NCBI GenBank assembly: GCA_045657105.1
Contig: JAZOSN010000032.1
Span: 1 to 64,000 of the forward strand
Length of the DNA stretch: 64,000 nt
Direction of reading: 5' to 3'
From: SIG672 sp045657105
GTDB lineage: Bacteria; Bacillota; Clostridia; Oscillospirales; CAG-272
Both the position numbers and the translations under genes were made by a program. Of this stretch, positions 34,747 through 42,932 are shown piece by piece (position 1 is the stretch's first letter; every line of letters starts with the position of its first letter). The notes beneath the pieces are model-generated. The model did no database searches and had not been told where the DNA came from. It saw only the letters and a program-made list of their open reading frames with translations.

Positions 34747-35562
34747 TTATCTTGGTCTATAAGCACCACAATTTAGGGAATTATATTTTGCTGTAATCGA
34801 ACATTTTGCACTGTTTACACAGTGGCTACATTTATCCAATGCTGCGTGTTCTTGTTTCCTTCGAGCCCATACTTCTTCCAAATCACGGCGCCTTTGTGCG
34901 TGTTGTGCTCGCACGTCCTCTATTCTTCGCCTTTCTGCTTCTTCTTTACGAGCGCGTTCTTCTTGTTTTCGCATTTCTTCATCATGCTTAAATCTTGCCT
35001 CACGATCTCGTTTCAAGACCTCTTCATATTCCGCCGCATCATTTGATGAAGACAACTCTTGTGTTCTATAGGAATAAGAGGAATAAGAATTCGAGGAATT
35101 ACCGTCCCCATACGCCTTATCTAAATATTCCATATACTGCTCAAAGCTATCCTCTGTGATTTTTCTTTGTTCCCAGGCGTCTTTATGGAGTTTTTCCAAA
35201 GGAGCTTCAATCGGTTTCATCTCCATATCTATTTTGTTACAAAACGTCTCGTACTCTTTCCGATTCGCCTCCATTTCATCCAGCACGGCTTTTATGGCGG
35301 AATCGTCTTCAATCGCGGCTTCCAAGGGCTTGCTTCCGTTTTTGCGTTCATGGCGTATCTTTTCCTCAAGACGATCCACTGCTTGATTTCGGAATTCGGA
35401 CTGCTTTTTTTCAAACTCGTCGGTCTTTTCCTTTTTATTTTTCTTCAACTCACTGAGTCTCTTTAACAGTGAACTAATTTTTGCTTTTATTCGCTCTTCC
35501 TTTTTCTCCGATTCGTGCCAGTTCTTTTCGTAAATTTCTACCATCTCATAGATGTCTGCCAT
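34747..35562 (-). CDS. coiled-coil protein with C-terminal cysteine cluster
   Basis: 271 residues. Two long charged coiled coils (about 10-125 and 175-240, with runs such as RKEEAERRRIEDVRAQHAQR) are separated by a serine-rich linker (NSSNSYSSYSYRT). The C-terminus has Cys-rich CSHCVNSAKCSITAKYNSLN followed by CGAYRPR, a likely zinc site. The start at 35562 follows GGGAGGA. Role unknown; it follows the TPR-LRR membrane gene by 20 bases and is probably co-transcribed. Confidence 0.65.
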   Translation of the reverse strand: MADIYEMVEIYEKNWHESEKKEERIKAKISSLLKRLSELKKNKKEKTDEFEKKQSEFRNQAVDRLEEKIRHERKNGSKPLEAAIEDDSAIKAVLDEMEANRKEYETFCNKIDMEMKPIEAPLEKLHKDAWEQRKITEDSFEQYMEYLDKAYGDGNSSNSYSSYSYRTQELSSSNDAAEYEEVLKRDREARFKHDEEMRKQEERARKEEAERRRIEDVRAQHAQRRRDLEEVWARRKQEHAALDKCSHCVNSAKCSITAKYNSLNCGAYRPR

Positions 35563-35582
35563 CTTTTTTCCTCCCATTTTTG

Positions 35583-37661
35583 TTACGGTTGAACGTCTCC
35601 GTCGCTACAGTGGATAGTCTTGCCAAGCGTTCCGCCGCCTGAATCTTTTTCCACCTGTGCCCACTGAGCAACCGTTCCTTCGTAATGAATCTCTCCGTCA
35701 ATACTGTTCAATCCATACGTTACGATACGTTTGAGTGATAGTGGAAGGATCAATTTATCCAAAGCATCGCAATTTGAAAATGCGCTTCTGCCAATGCTTT
35801 CGATGTTTGGAGATAAAACTAATTTCTCTAACTTTTTGCATCCGCTGAAAGCATAAGCTCCGATACTTGTTACAGTGTCGGGCATAACAATTTCCAAAAC
35901 CTCTGTACATCCCTCAAACATGTAATCATCTATCTCGGTTATTCCCGCGGGAAGAACAATTTTGGTAAGACCGTATTTTGCGGCATTTTTATAATCTCCG
36001 CGTTGAGCGTAATTATATGCTTTCAAAATCGGCAGGTAGTTAACGTCGTATTCACTCGTGGTATATCCCATATCACTGAGCAGCTCATAAGCGGCTTTGT
36101 AGTTGCCGCTATCAGCGTATTCAATCGACATCGCCTCTACTTCATCGATAATGGCGGTCATGATGTCTTTGCTGTCCTTATAATCCATGATGTCGTAAAA
36201 GGCATAATAGGCGTCTGAATAGCGCTTGTTTTGATACATCGCTTTGGCTTGAATATATTTTTCTTCTATATCCTGTGAGAGCATTGCATTTTCGCATTGC
36301 TCTATGTAATCTTGACTGTCTTTATAATCAATAATTGCTTCAAATTTCCCAATCGCATCGGAAAAATGTCCGGATAGGAATAAAGACACTGCTTCTCGGT
36401 AAATGGCTTCCAGCTTTTCGTTTTCAAGGGCTTGTTCACACAGAAGAATATATTCTGCACTGTCTTTATAGTTTCTGATCAGATCGAAAGCGGTAAGTGC
36501 TTCCTCAAAATTACCGCTTTCATAAAGTGCTATCGCAGATCGATACCGCTCCTCAGCTGTTGGCTCATTGTTGTTATTCTCTGAGTTTTCTCCCAAGGAC
36601 AGGACTTTCATGAGTCTGCTGTCGGGATACTCCTTTCTTCCGTGTCCGTCATAGCTAATCGCGCTTATCTTAAAGGTTGCAGAAAGCTCCTTTGCTGTTG
36701 CGTAATAAAGCGTCAAAACTTCTTCGCTTGATCTTCTGTCGATATTTAGAGTAAATACGGTGCTGTCTTTGGATAATATATCGCCTGACAAGGTTACGAT
36801 AGATGAATCTAACAAATTACCATTTGCGTCATATATATTTAAATCGCCCTTTATCTGTGTAACATCTTTATACTTTTCATTGGTTACCTTGATCTTAAAT
36901 GCAGTAACATATCCGTCTACATATATGGATCTTTCATCAGATTCGCATTTTTCGACAATAGAAATATGAATATCTTTACAAGTAGAATCAACATGATTGG
37001 CACGAATTGTTCCCAAAGAAAAACAAACGCTTACAATTACAACACAAGAAATCAAACATCCCCAAAGAGCGGGTTTGTTTGTCCTTTCCGAATCGCCAAA
37101 TATTGCATAATAAATATATCCCGTTGCAACCAAAAGCAATCCTATCCAGAATAACGCCGATATCGGACGCAATGTGATCAAAAGTCTTATTGCGCAAGCA
37201 GTGGCACAGCACCAGCCAAAGGACACCACGCCGAATCCTATCACTTCGTGATAGGATTGGATTGTGTCAGACAACGACAATTCGTAAGTATAGCCGGTAT
37301 AACCGCGTTTTTTAAACAGTTGATTTAATTTAGCTCTCAGCTTAAATGATGTAGATTTGCCTACATTCATAAGTGTGACATAAAGATCATATATCTCCTT
37401 GGTTTTCTCGGTAACCTCATAGTTTTCAAGAAAATAAATTAAATCAAGAAGCTGATCTGCTGTGCCATTGTCTTGATCGATATGTATTTTTTTGATAGCA
37501 AACACAATAGCCGCTATGCACGCACAGCACAATGAAATAATGACAATCGCAGCGTTTCCAAAAGGGATATTATCGTGATTGATGGAAAATAACAAACTCA
37601 ATATTCCGCATAATATTGTTGATATCACAATAGATATTTGACCCGAGAACTTATTTTTCAT
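35583..37661 (-). CDS. membrane protein with TPR-like and LRR_5 repeats
   Basis: 692 residues. An N-terminal membrane pair (about 8-55) and three more helices (about 140-225) precede an outer or cytoplasmic beta domain (residues 235-350). Then come YKDSAEY-type TPR-like repeats (ALYESGNFEEALTAFDLIRN, KAMYQNKRYSDAYYAFYDIM), and finally BspA repeats (EIDDYMFEGCTEVLEIVMP, SIGRSAFSNCDALDKLILP). The start at 37661 has AAAGGAG upstream. Function unknown; the domain mix suggests a membrane-tethered scaffold. Confidence 0.75.
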   Translation of the reverse strand: MKNKFSGQISIVISTILCGILSLLFSINHDNIPFGNAAIVIISLCCACIAAIVFAIKKIHIDQDNGTADQLLDLIYFLENYEVTEKTKEIYDLYVTLMNVGKSTSFKLRAKLNQLFKKRGYTGYTYELSLSDTIQSYHEVIGFGVVSFGWCCATACAIRLLITLRPISALFWIGLLLVATGYIYYAIFGDSERTNKPALWGCLISCVVIVSVCFSLGTIRANHVDSTCKDIHISIVEKCESDERSIYVDGYVTAFKIKVTNEKYKDVTQIKGDLNIYDANGNLLDSSIVTLSGDILSKDSTVFTLNIDRRSSEEVLTLYYATAKELSATFKISAISYDGHGRKEYPDSRLMKVLSLGENSENNNNEPTAEERYRSAIALYESGNFEEALTAFDLIRNYKDSAEYILLCEQALENEKLEAIYREAVSLFLSGHFSDAIGKFEAIIDYKDSQDYIEQCENAMLSQDIEEKYIQAKAMYQNKRYSDAYYAFYDIMDYKDSKDIMTAIIDEVEAMSIEYADSGNYKAAYELLSDMGYTTSEYDVNYLPILKAYNYAQRGDYKNAAKYGLTKIVLPAGITEIDDYMFEGCTEVLEIVMPDTVTSIGAYAFSGCKKLEKLVLSPNIESIGRSAFSNCDALDKLILPLSLKRIVTYGLNSIDGEIHYEGTVAQWAQVEKDSGGGTLGKTIHCSDGDVQP

Positions 37662-37695
37662 AACAAACAAGCTCCTTTCCGAAATGTATACAGAA

Positions 37696-37724
37696 ATTAT
37701 ACCACATTTTGAATGTCTTTTCAA
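37696..37724 (-). promoter_or_regulatory. promoter of the TPR-LRR gene
   Basis: On the minus strand TTGAAA (37719-37724), 17 bp, TATAAT (37696-37701). It lacks the island palindrome, so this gene pair is controlled separately. Confidence 0.75.
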
Positions 37725-37749
37725 CAGTTATTAGTTATCCAAACTGCTA

Positions 37750-38829
37750 TCAATTTGTTTTAAACAGAGAGGAATAATAGACCTGATACCAATTAAGAAT
37801 AATGGAATATTTCAATTCCAACACCGCAAGAGCCTTTGTTGACATATAATGCGTTTTTCCGATAAATCCGCAAAACCAATCGTCAAGACCAAGCGTTGAA
37901 AGCGTTTGATTGGTGTAATTGTCCATTCCATGTTCAAGGTAATAGCCACACCGAGCTTTGTTTGCTGCTTCATAGGCAAAGCCCATATCGTAAAAGTAGC
38001 AATCTTTCATCGCGTCGCGGATGGCCATAAACACCTCGTCGCGCGTGGCGGGGATATCGGATAGAGAGCAAACGCCGTCTGCTATCAGATGCTCCGCGTT
38101 CTGCGTCCAAGTGTTAGTGCCGTGGGAAAGGCCAATCAGCTTCAAAAGCTCGTGATACGTTTGTGGATAAGTGAGCGCAATCATCTGCTTAATTACTTTC
38201 TCACCGCCAATACCTGCTAATTTCTCAAAATTTCCCGTCAAAAGTCGGTGCTTGACCTCGCGGTCGTTCAAGTCAATGTCATCCATACAAACTCCCGTAG
38301 CCTTTTCGCGTCGCTTGCAAATGTTGGTCGTATATAACAGCGATTTTTGATAATGTGAGAAGGTCGCCTCGGACAGCGCAAGATAACTTTCGTCGGTCAT
38401 ATCTGCGACTCTGAGCTTTTGGGCATAGGGTAGATAGGTTTCAAAGGGAATGTCAAAGCCGTCGGCTTTCATTCTTTCGCCGCACGCGCAGGTGTGGTCA
38501 CGCAGATCGAATACACATTTGCCGTTCAACCATTCCACTGTCTTGCATTTGGGGCAATAGTAGTGCGCGGGGAGCGGATTTTCGTCTGTCGCACCAAGCA
38601 GATATGCCACAAGGCAGGAGGCAACCGTGTTTTTGACAACCATTTGTTCATTCGCTTGCTTTACTTCGGCACGGAGCCTGAAAAGATCGTAAAAGTATTT
38701 TCCAACCTCGTATTGCATAAAGGCTTGTTTTTCGCTATAAAAGCGGTTAACGATACACAGATCAGGCATATCACCGTAAAGCTCAAATATGCGTTTGTAC
38801 GCTCTATCCCAGATTTCTTTTTCGGTCAT
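37750..38829 (-). CDS. degenerate PolC-like DNA polymerase III alpha fragment
   Basis: 359 residues that align by eye with two parts of PolC. Residues about 60-135 carry the zinc-ribbon region: NPLPAHYYCPKCKTVEW, CACGERMKADGFDIPFETYL (PolC has NPLPPHYVCPNCK ... DGQDIPFETFLGF). Residues about 200-340 match the fingers and helix region: YPQTYHELLKLIGLSHGTNT, WTQNAEHLIADGV, TRDEVFMAIRDAM. The SRGSVGSS nucleotide motif before NPLP reads KNTVASC, and the catalytic DIDLNFSGEYQ block of the palm is missing after PFETYL. Exonuclease, OB and PHP parts are absent. It cannot be a working polymerase; it may bind replisome parts. ATGA overlap with the gene upstream. Confidence 0.75.
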   Translation of the reverse strand: MTEKEIWDRAYKRIFELYGDMPDLCIVNRFYSEKQAFMQYEVGKYFYDLFRLRAEVKQANEQMVVKNTVASCLVAYLLGATDENPLPAHYYCPKCKTVEWLNGKCVFDLRDHTCACGERMKADGFDIPFETYLPYAQKLRVADMTDESYLALSEATFSHYQKSLLYTTNICKRREKATGVCMDDIDLNDREVKHRLLTGNFEKLAGIGGEKVIKQMIALTYPQTYHELLKLIGLSHGTNTWTQNAEHLIADGVCSLSDIPATRDEVFMAIRDAMKDCYFYDMGFAYEAANKARCGYYLEHGMDNYTNQTLSTLGLDDWFCGFIGKTHYMSTKALAVLELKYSIILNWYQVYYSSLFKTN

Positions 38830-39815
38830 ATTTCAATCCCCGCAATTCTTTTTCCTTCTTTGGTATAATTCAAAGATCCGTATATGTTCCTTGCCTCGTT
38901 CTCACAAAGCATAATTCTTTGCGCGCCAAGCAAGAGAGGGAGGTCGATTTCATCTTTGAGGTAGCGGCTAATTGGGATGAGTAGTCGTTCCTCGTCGCAA
39001 AGCTCGCTACGCACATACTCCAAATCCATATAATTGTGAATGCACTCGTGATATGCCACACTGTCACGGTCAATAAAATATCCGTATGCCGTCATGTCGC
39101 TGCCATCTGTCATCGGACGTTCACCCTCGGTACAAGTAGACGTGAGCACGAACAGATCTGCAAAGGTGGTGGGGCGCGTATATTTTCCAAGTACGGTTTT
39201 TAAAATATCCCCTTTTTTGAACGGTGTCGGGAAGGAAAACCACATATTTCGGAATACCTCTTGGAAAATTTCTGTATACTTCACGTCAGAAAGATAACGG
39301 CTTTCATCAACTCGCACGATTTCCTTTTCAAGATTGAAACGAACGAAAATCTTTATATCCACCTTTCCAATATAAGTCTTCACGAATTCTATGAAATTTG
39401 GCTGCGGTATATCAATATCATTAACTTTCATAGAAGTTACAGAGAACGAATATGCCTCTTCAAAGGTGTGAAAGAGTGTAGTCTCCTCATACCAATTATC
39501 ATCAAAATACTCTCGATAGGAATATACGGCATTCGGCTCTTTCTGAAAAAATTCTTGAATCAAATAATTTTCAATTTTCATATATCTTCTCAAAAAACGA
39601 TGAAGCAATCGTTGCGGAAGATTAAAACGCCCTGCGGGAATGACGCAATCTTCAGAATTATCAAGAATATTTAGCCATGCCGTATGCTTTTCCTCAAGCG
39701 TATGGTTTTTGCTCTGCCACACGAGCCATGCGGATTCAAGTGCAGTGGGTTCGTAGCCGATCTTTTCCCAATGCGCACGAATGTCTTGCGAGTTAATAAA
39801 ATCATAAATCTTCAT
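38826..39815 (-). CDS. conserved hypothetical protein of clostridial islands
   Basis: 329 residues, opening with MKIYDFINSQDIRAHWEKIG and LESAWLVWQSKNHTLEEKH, a pattern I recall as widespread in uncharacterised Clostridia proteins. The second half is alpha/beta with DKDSVAYHECIHNY-like text (DRDSVAYHECIHNY at about 245) that slightly resembles a metallopeptidase HExxH but lacks the Glu-X-X-His order. AAAGGAAAA precedes the start at 39815. The stop overlaps the start of the PolC-like gene by 4 bases, so the two are translationally coupled. Function unknown. Confidence 0.65.
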   Translation of the reverse strand: MKIYDFINSQDIRAHWEKIGYEPTALESAWLVWQSKNHTLEEKHTAWLNILDNSEDCVIPAGRFNLPQRLLHRFLRRYMKIENYLIQEFFQKEPNAVYSYREYFDDNWYEETTLFHTFEEAYSFSVTSMKVNDIDIPQPNFIEFVKTYIGKVDIKIFVRFNLEKEIVRVDESRYLSDVKYTEIFQEVFRNMWFSFPTPFKKGDILKTVLGKYTRPTTFADLFVLTSTCTEGERPMTDGSDMTAYGYFIDRDSVAYHECIHNYMDLEYVRSELCDEERLLIPISRYLKDEIDLPLLLGAQRIMLCENEARNIYGSLNYTKEGKRIAGIEI

Positions 39816-39828
39816 TTTTAATTTTCCT

Positions 39829-40209
39829 TTATTTTTGACGCAATAATAAATAATCATAATGTGCAGATCCGTCGTTAACGATTCGAATTGAAAGATTTTT
39901 TCCAAAAATATTGAATTCCGATTCAATCAATTCTATCAGCTTTGGCTCATTTAAGGTGGGATTAAGATAAATCGTGACTTTCTTCTTTTTGATCTCCACA
40001 CGCCCACGCGGATAATAATTATACAGATGTCCGTTCGTGATGTTGCGATAAAGCTTCGCCCACTCTGCTTTGTGATTGAAATTTTCACCGGACTTTGATG
40101 AATATTCAACCGCTTCAAGTGCATTTCCATATTCATCGCAAGCAACCTTCCGTGTAATCAACCTTCCTTGCTGAGGATCGCACCAAAATATTCCTTTATA
40201 TAATTCCAT
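39829..40209 (-). CDS. conserved hypothetical protein
   Basis: 126 residues, opening MELYKGIFWCDPQQGRLITR and containing YSSKSGENFNHKAEWAKLYR and PRGRVEIKKKKVTIYLNP. I recall this family as a frequent companion of the next gene in clostridial islands. No catalytic motif is evident. The gap to the next gene is 13 bases. Confidence 0.6.
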   Translation of the reverse strand: MELYKGIFWCDPQQGRLITRKVACDEYGNALEAVEYSSKSGENFNHKAEWAKLYRNITNGHLYNYYPRGRVEIKKKKVTIYLNPTLNEPKLIELIESEFNIFGKNLSIRIVNDGSAHYDYLLLRQK

Positions 40210-40272
40210 ATCTTTTCATACACCTTCTCACATTTTTTCATTGATATTGAACCTTGAATCAGCATCGTAATA

Positions 40273-40896
40273 CTAAAGATCTTCAAAGCGAATTTTGTTC
40301 ATTTCGGCACATTTTTCCGCACACGAGCCGCTGTGACCCTTGACGACGAGATCGGGGTGTACATACCCTGAAATCTGACGCGGCATCGGGCTGCCGTCGT
40401 TAAGTGTTTTGCCGAATGCCGCGGGTTCAAAAACTGTATTTTCCCCTAAAACGGTTATTTCGCGAAGCTTTTCACATATTCCGAAAGCATTTCCTCGCAC
40501 AAGCTCAAGCGACTTGGGAAGTGTAATTTTGCGAATCGAAGAGCCTGAAAACGCACCCACGTCAATCACAAGAATACCCTCGGGAATCGTAAGTGAGTCA
40601 AGTGTCGCATTGTACCCAAAGGTACACGCTCCGATAACCTCGACAGAACCGTCGCTTGGAATGGTACATTGGTTAAGTCCCAAGACAAGTGTCCTTGTGT
40701 CTCGGTGAATGAGACAACCGTTCGTGTATGAAAAATCGGTATTCCCCTCAGCTACTTTGATCGTTTCAACACCGTCAAAGGCATACGCCATAAGCAAGGT
40801 TTCCGAAACACTTTCCGCTTCTGCGGGGATGGTCAGAACACCATCGCCGTCATTCAAAATATCGATAATAACTCCCGATTCAATTACTGTTTTCAT
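40273..40896 (-). CDS. BspA-type LRR protein
   Basis: 207 residues with LRR_5 repeats in the middle: VEVIGACTFGYNATLDSLTIP, VIDVGAFSGSSIRKITLP, VRGNAFGICEKLREITVLG. The ends are not repeat-like. No signal peptide. Same cytoplasmic LRR type as the protein at 33911. Part of the leftward island operon. Confidence 0.8.
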   Translation of the reverse strand: MKTVIESGVIIDILNDGDGVLTIPAEAESVSETLLMAYAFDGVETIKVAEGNTDFSYTNGCLIHRDTRTLVLGLNQCTIPSDGSVEVIGACTFGYNATLDSLTIPEGILVIDVGAFSGSSIRKITLPKSLELVRGNAFGICEKLREITVLGENTVFEPAAFGKTLNDGSPMPRQISGYVHPDLVVKGHSGSCAEKCAEMNKIRFEDL

Positions 40897-40965
40897 TTTT
40901 ATATCTCCTTTACAGATTTAATTATCAAAAATGTATTTGTATGCGTTAAAGAATAAGGGATTGCT

Positions 40966-41568
40966 TTATTTCCATCTTTCATCCGCCCAATCTATTGCTT
41001 CGTTTCTGCCCATATCAAGCAGACATGCTCGGTATCCATCTGCATACTGTGCAGGAATGATCTTAACTACTTTGCTTCCGTTTCCGTCATAGAAGCTGAC
41101 ACTTACCGTATCTTCCGTTTCTTGTCTTATGATAAAGCCCGAGGTTATCTTTCTCCTTTCATATCCCTCGATCGGCGTAACGGAATAATAGGAATACAGT
41201 CCTTCCTCAGAGCAATCCCATGTATCTACGATCGTTCCGTTTATTACTGCACTCCAGTGCCCGGACATCGAAATAATATATCGTCCCTTGGGATGGATTT
41301 CACAAAATTCATGGGCACTTACACGAGAACCGTCATCCTTTTTAGGTATAGCTACTCTTGGGAATCCCAAAACTTTTTCAACATAGCTTCTTGGGTTTCC
41401 AGGAGAATTGAAGTCCTTTGCTCCCGTTATCTTTTTGTGAGCATTAAGACCTCGTTGCACATCCATATAGTCCATTCCGCAGGTGACTGAAATTGCTCGT
41501 TTTACACAGTCATCAACAAGCAAATGCCTCGGATGAGCGTTGTAGTATCTGAAGTTACTGTTCTCCAT
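40966..41568 (-). CDS. putative papain-like cysteine protease
   Basis: 200 residues. DDCVKRAIS with Cys21 at a helix start, and SGHWSAVINGTIVDTWDCS with His104 and Asp115, give the Cys-His-Asp order and spacing of small papain-like or NlpC-type peptidases; related text occurs in phage proteins. No signal peptide, so it would act in the cytoplasm. Substrate unknown. The following gene starts 3 bases after the stop of the gene before it, so it is inside the operon. Confidence 0.6.
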   Translation of the reverse strand: MENSNFRYYNAHPRHLLVDDCVKRAISVTCGMDYMDVQRGLNAHKKITGAKDFNSPGNPRSYVEKVLGFPRVAIPKKDDGSRVSAHEFCEIHPKGRYIISMSGHWSAVINGTIVDTWDCSEEGLYSYYSVTPIEGYERRKITSGFIIRQETEDTVSVSFYDGNGSKVVKIIPAQYADGYRACLLDMGRNEAIDWADERWK

Positions 41569-41571
41569 ATT

Positions 41572-41832
41572 TTAGCTCCTTTCTTTCATAATGCGGTTAT
41601 ATTCATCACGGTATTCTCGCAGTGTAGCACCGTTTGCGGCAGAATAGTGATCCTCTGGGAATCCGTCGTATTCCCAGCCGCAGTGTCCGCAGATGTAGTA
41701 ATTATCGAGTGTTTTTTGCCCGCAAACAGGGCAAAGTATAACGGTGTAAATATCGTCTACGACGGTCCCGAGCTCAGGTAACTCGCATCCGACAAATTCC
41801 CCGCGTATTGCGGCGTAAATGTTTTCTTTCAT
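41572..41832 (-). CDS. small Cys-rich (CPCC-like) protein
   Basis: 86 residues. A zinc-ribbon CPVCGQKTLDNYYICGHCGW with two CxxC pairs, followed by EYDGFPEDHYSAANGATLRE, matches the Cys_rich_CPCC family pattern. Function of the family is unknown. In the leftward operon. Confidence 0.7.
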   Translation of the reverse strand: MKENIYAAIRGEFVGCELPELGTVVDDIYTVILCPVCGQKTLDNYYICGHCGWEYDGFPEDHYSAANGATLREYRDEYNRIMKERS

Positions 41833-41841
41833 AAACTCTCC

Positions 41842-42168
41842 TTAAAATCTGTATTTGGCAGCAGTCTGCGCAAGCCATTCTTCTGCTTTTCTTACACCGC
41901 TTTCCGAGCTTTCAAATTCTGCTCGTTCAAAATCGGTTTTGTTTCCGCCAAGATGCCAAGGCTGGATTATATAGCTTTCGGCAATCAAACGAAATGTGCT
42001 TTCTTCGCCGCTTGATATGTCCACGTAAACGCGGTAGTTAAACGTTCGTGCACTCACACACCCTTGATCGGGAAGTGTGCCCATAGAGCCCGAGTAGGTG
42101 TTTGTAACAAAACGCCCTTCGTGCTTGCTTACAAGCCAATGATAATGCGTCAGATCAATCTTCGACAT
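41842..42168 (-). CDS. hypothetical protein
   Basis: 108 residues with an alpha/beta pattern (FVTNTYSGSMGTLPDQGCVS, RVYVDISSGEESTFRLIAES). The start at 42168 follows TGGAGGTTAACT. It overlaps the end of the upstream gene by 14 bases, so the two are coupled. Family not recognised. Confidence 0.55.
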   Translation of the reverse strand: MSKIDLTHYHWLVSKHEGRFVTNTYSGSMGTLPDQGCVSARTFNYRVYVDISSGEESTFRLIAESYIIQPWHLGGNKTDFERAEFESSESGVRKAEEWLAQTAAKYRF

Positions 42169-42811
42169 AGTTAACCTCCACATTTATGACTTGTACCTTG
42201 TTGTGCTTCAACTTTTGGGTGGGATAATTCGGGCATACAGCAATAAATACCTGTCTGCCGAGTCTTGCAAGTTCGTCAATATAAGGAGAAACGTCTACAG
42301 ATTCATCAATACGATCAAAAAAGTGGTAAATAAATATAGGACGAGAATCACCGTTGTTCGTATCTATATTTAATGTTGTTAAGAATTTTTCGAAAGACAA
42401 TAGAACTTTTTCTGACATCGGCAGGCACGAGGTAGATGAACGCATATCCTCATCGGCGAAAACGTGGCAGGTGTTAATGTTACGGGCTCGCCTTTTTTTC
42501 TCGTACTCTTGAGTATCAGGCAGAGAAAAAAATCTTTTTTCTTTCGTGAAGTTAACACCCATAGTGTGTTCTGCATCCGCCGAGTAGATATAGCAAATGT
42601 CATACTCCTTTTTGTCTATTTCAACACACCCGTGGATAATAGATTCGTGAGGTATGTGGATACCTGTGGCTTGATCCCCTCTGTACGTTCCCGTCATTGC
42701 CTCTATAAATAGCATATATTTGTCGCTGTTAGTTCCCTTAAAGCACATAATCGGTGTTTCAAGGGTTATCTCTCCGCTGCTATCATTAAAATCAATTCGT
42801 TTTACCTTCAT
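42155..42811 (-). CDS. hypothetical protein, possibly degenerate RecF/SMC-type ATPase
   Basis: 218 residues. The N-terminus ITLETPIMCFKGTNSDKYML lies where a RecF-type ATPase would have GxNGSGKTN, but the P-loop lysine and Ser/Thr pattern is lost. The C-terminus PIFIYHFFDRIDESVDVSPY and LARLGRQVFIAVCPNY resembles the Walker B and H-loop end of the same fold. This reading is tentative. First gene of the leftward operon, downstream of the island operator at 42873. GAAAGGAATTCGGT precedes the ATG. Confidence 0.5.
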   Translation of the reverse strand: MKVKRIDFNDSSGEITLETPIMCFKGTNSDKYMLFIEAMTGTYRGDQATGIHIPHESIIHGCVEIDKKEYDICYIYSADAEHTMGVNFTKEKRFFSLPDTQEYEKKRRARNINTCHVFADEDMRSSTSCLPMSEKVLLSFEKFLTTLNIDTNNGDSRPIFIYHFFDRIDESVDVSPYIDELARLGRQVFIAVCPNYPTQKLKHNKVQVINVEVNYVED

Positions 42812-42855
42812 ACCGAATTCCTTTCTTTACATGAAACTGTGGTGGTTGTAAATTC

Positions 42856-42888
42856 AGTATAACATATAGCATGTGCGAAAAAACCACC
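42856..42888 (-). promoter_or_regulatory. WYL-type operator and promoter (leftward operon)
   Basis: On the minus strand GTGGTTTTTTCGCAC (42873-42887) matches the island palindrome with one altered base pair, 11 bp upstream of TATACT (42856-42861). The stretch from the operator to the -10 also resembles the copy at 32225. Confidence 0.7.
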
Positions 42889-42891
42889 ATC

Positions 42892-42923
42892 AAAAAAGCA
42901 AGAGCATAAAACTCTTGCTTTTT
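42892..42923 (-). terminator. terminator of the WYL gene
   Basis: AAAAAAGCAAGAG / CTCTTGCTTTTT with loop CATAAAA, just downstream of the WYL gene on the minus strand. Confidence 0.88.
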
Positions 42924-42932
42924 ATAAAAATA

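Noticed and set aside
38826..39815. Metallopeptidase reading of the YHECIHNY motif
   Set aside because: HECIH has the glutamate directly after the first His, as in HExxH, but no downstream third ligand motif or hydrophobic context was evident, so I did not assign a protease.
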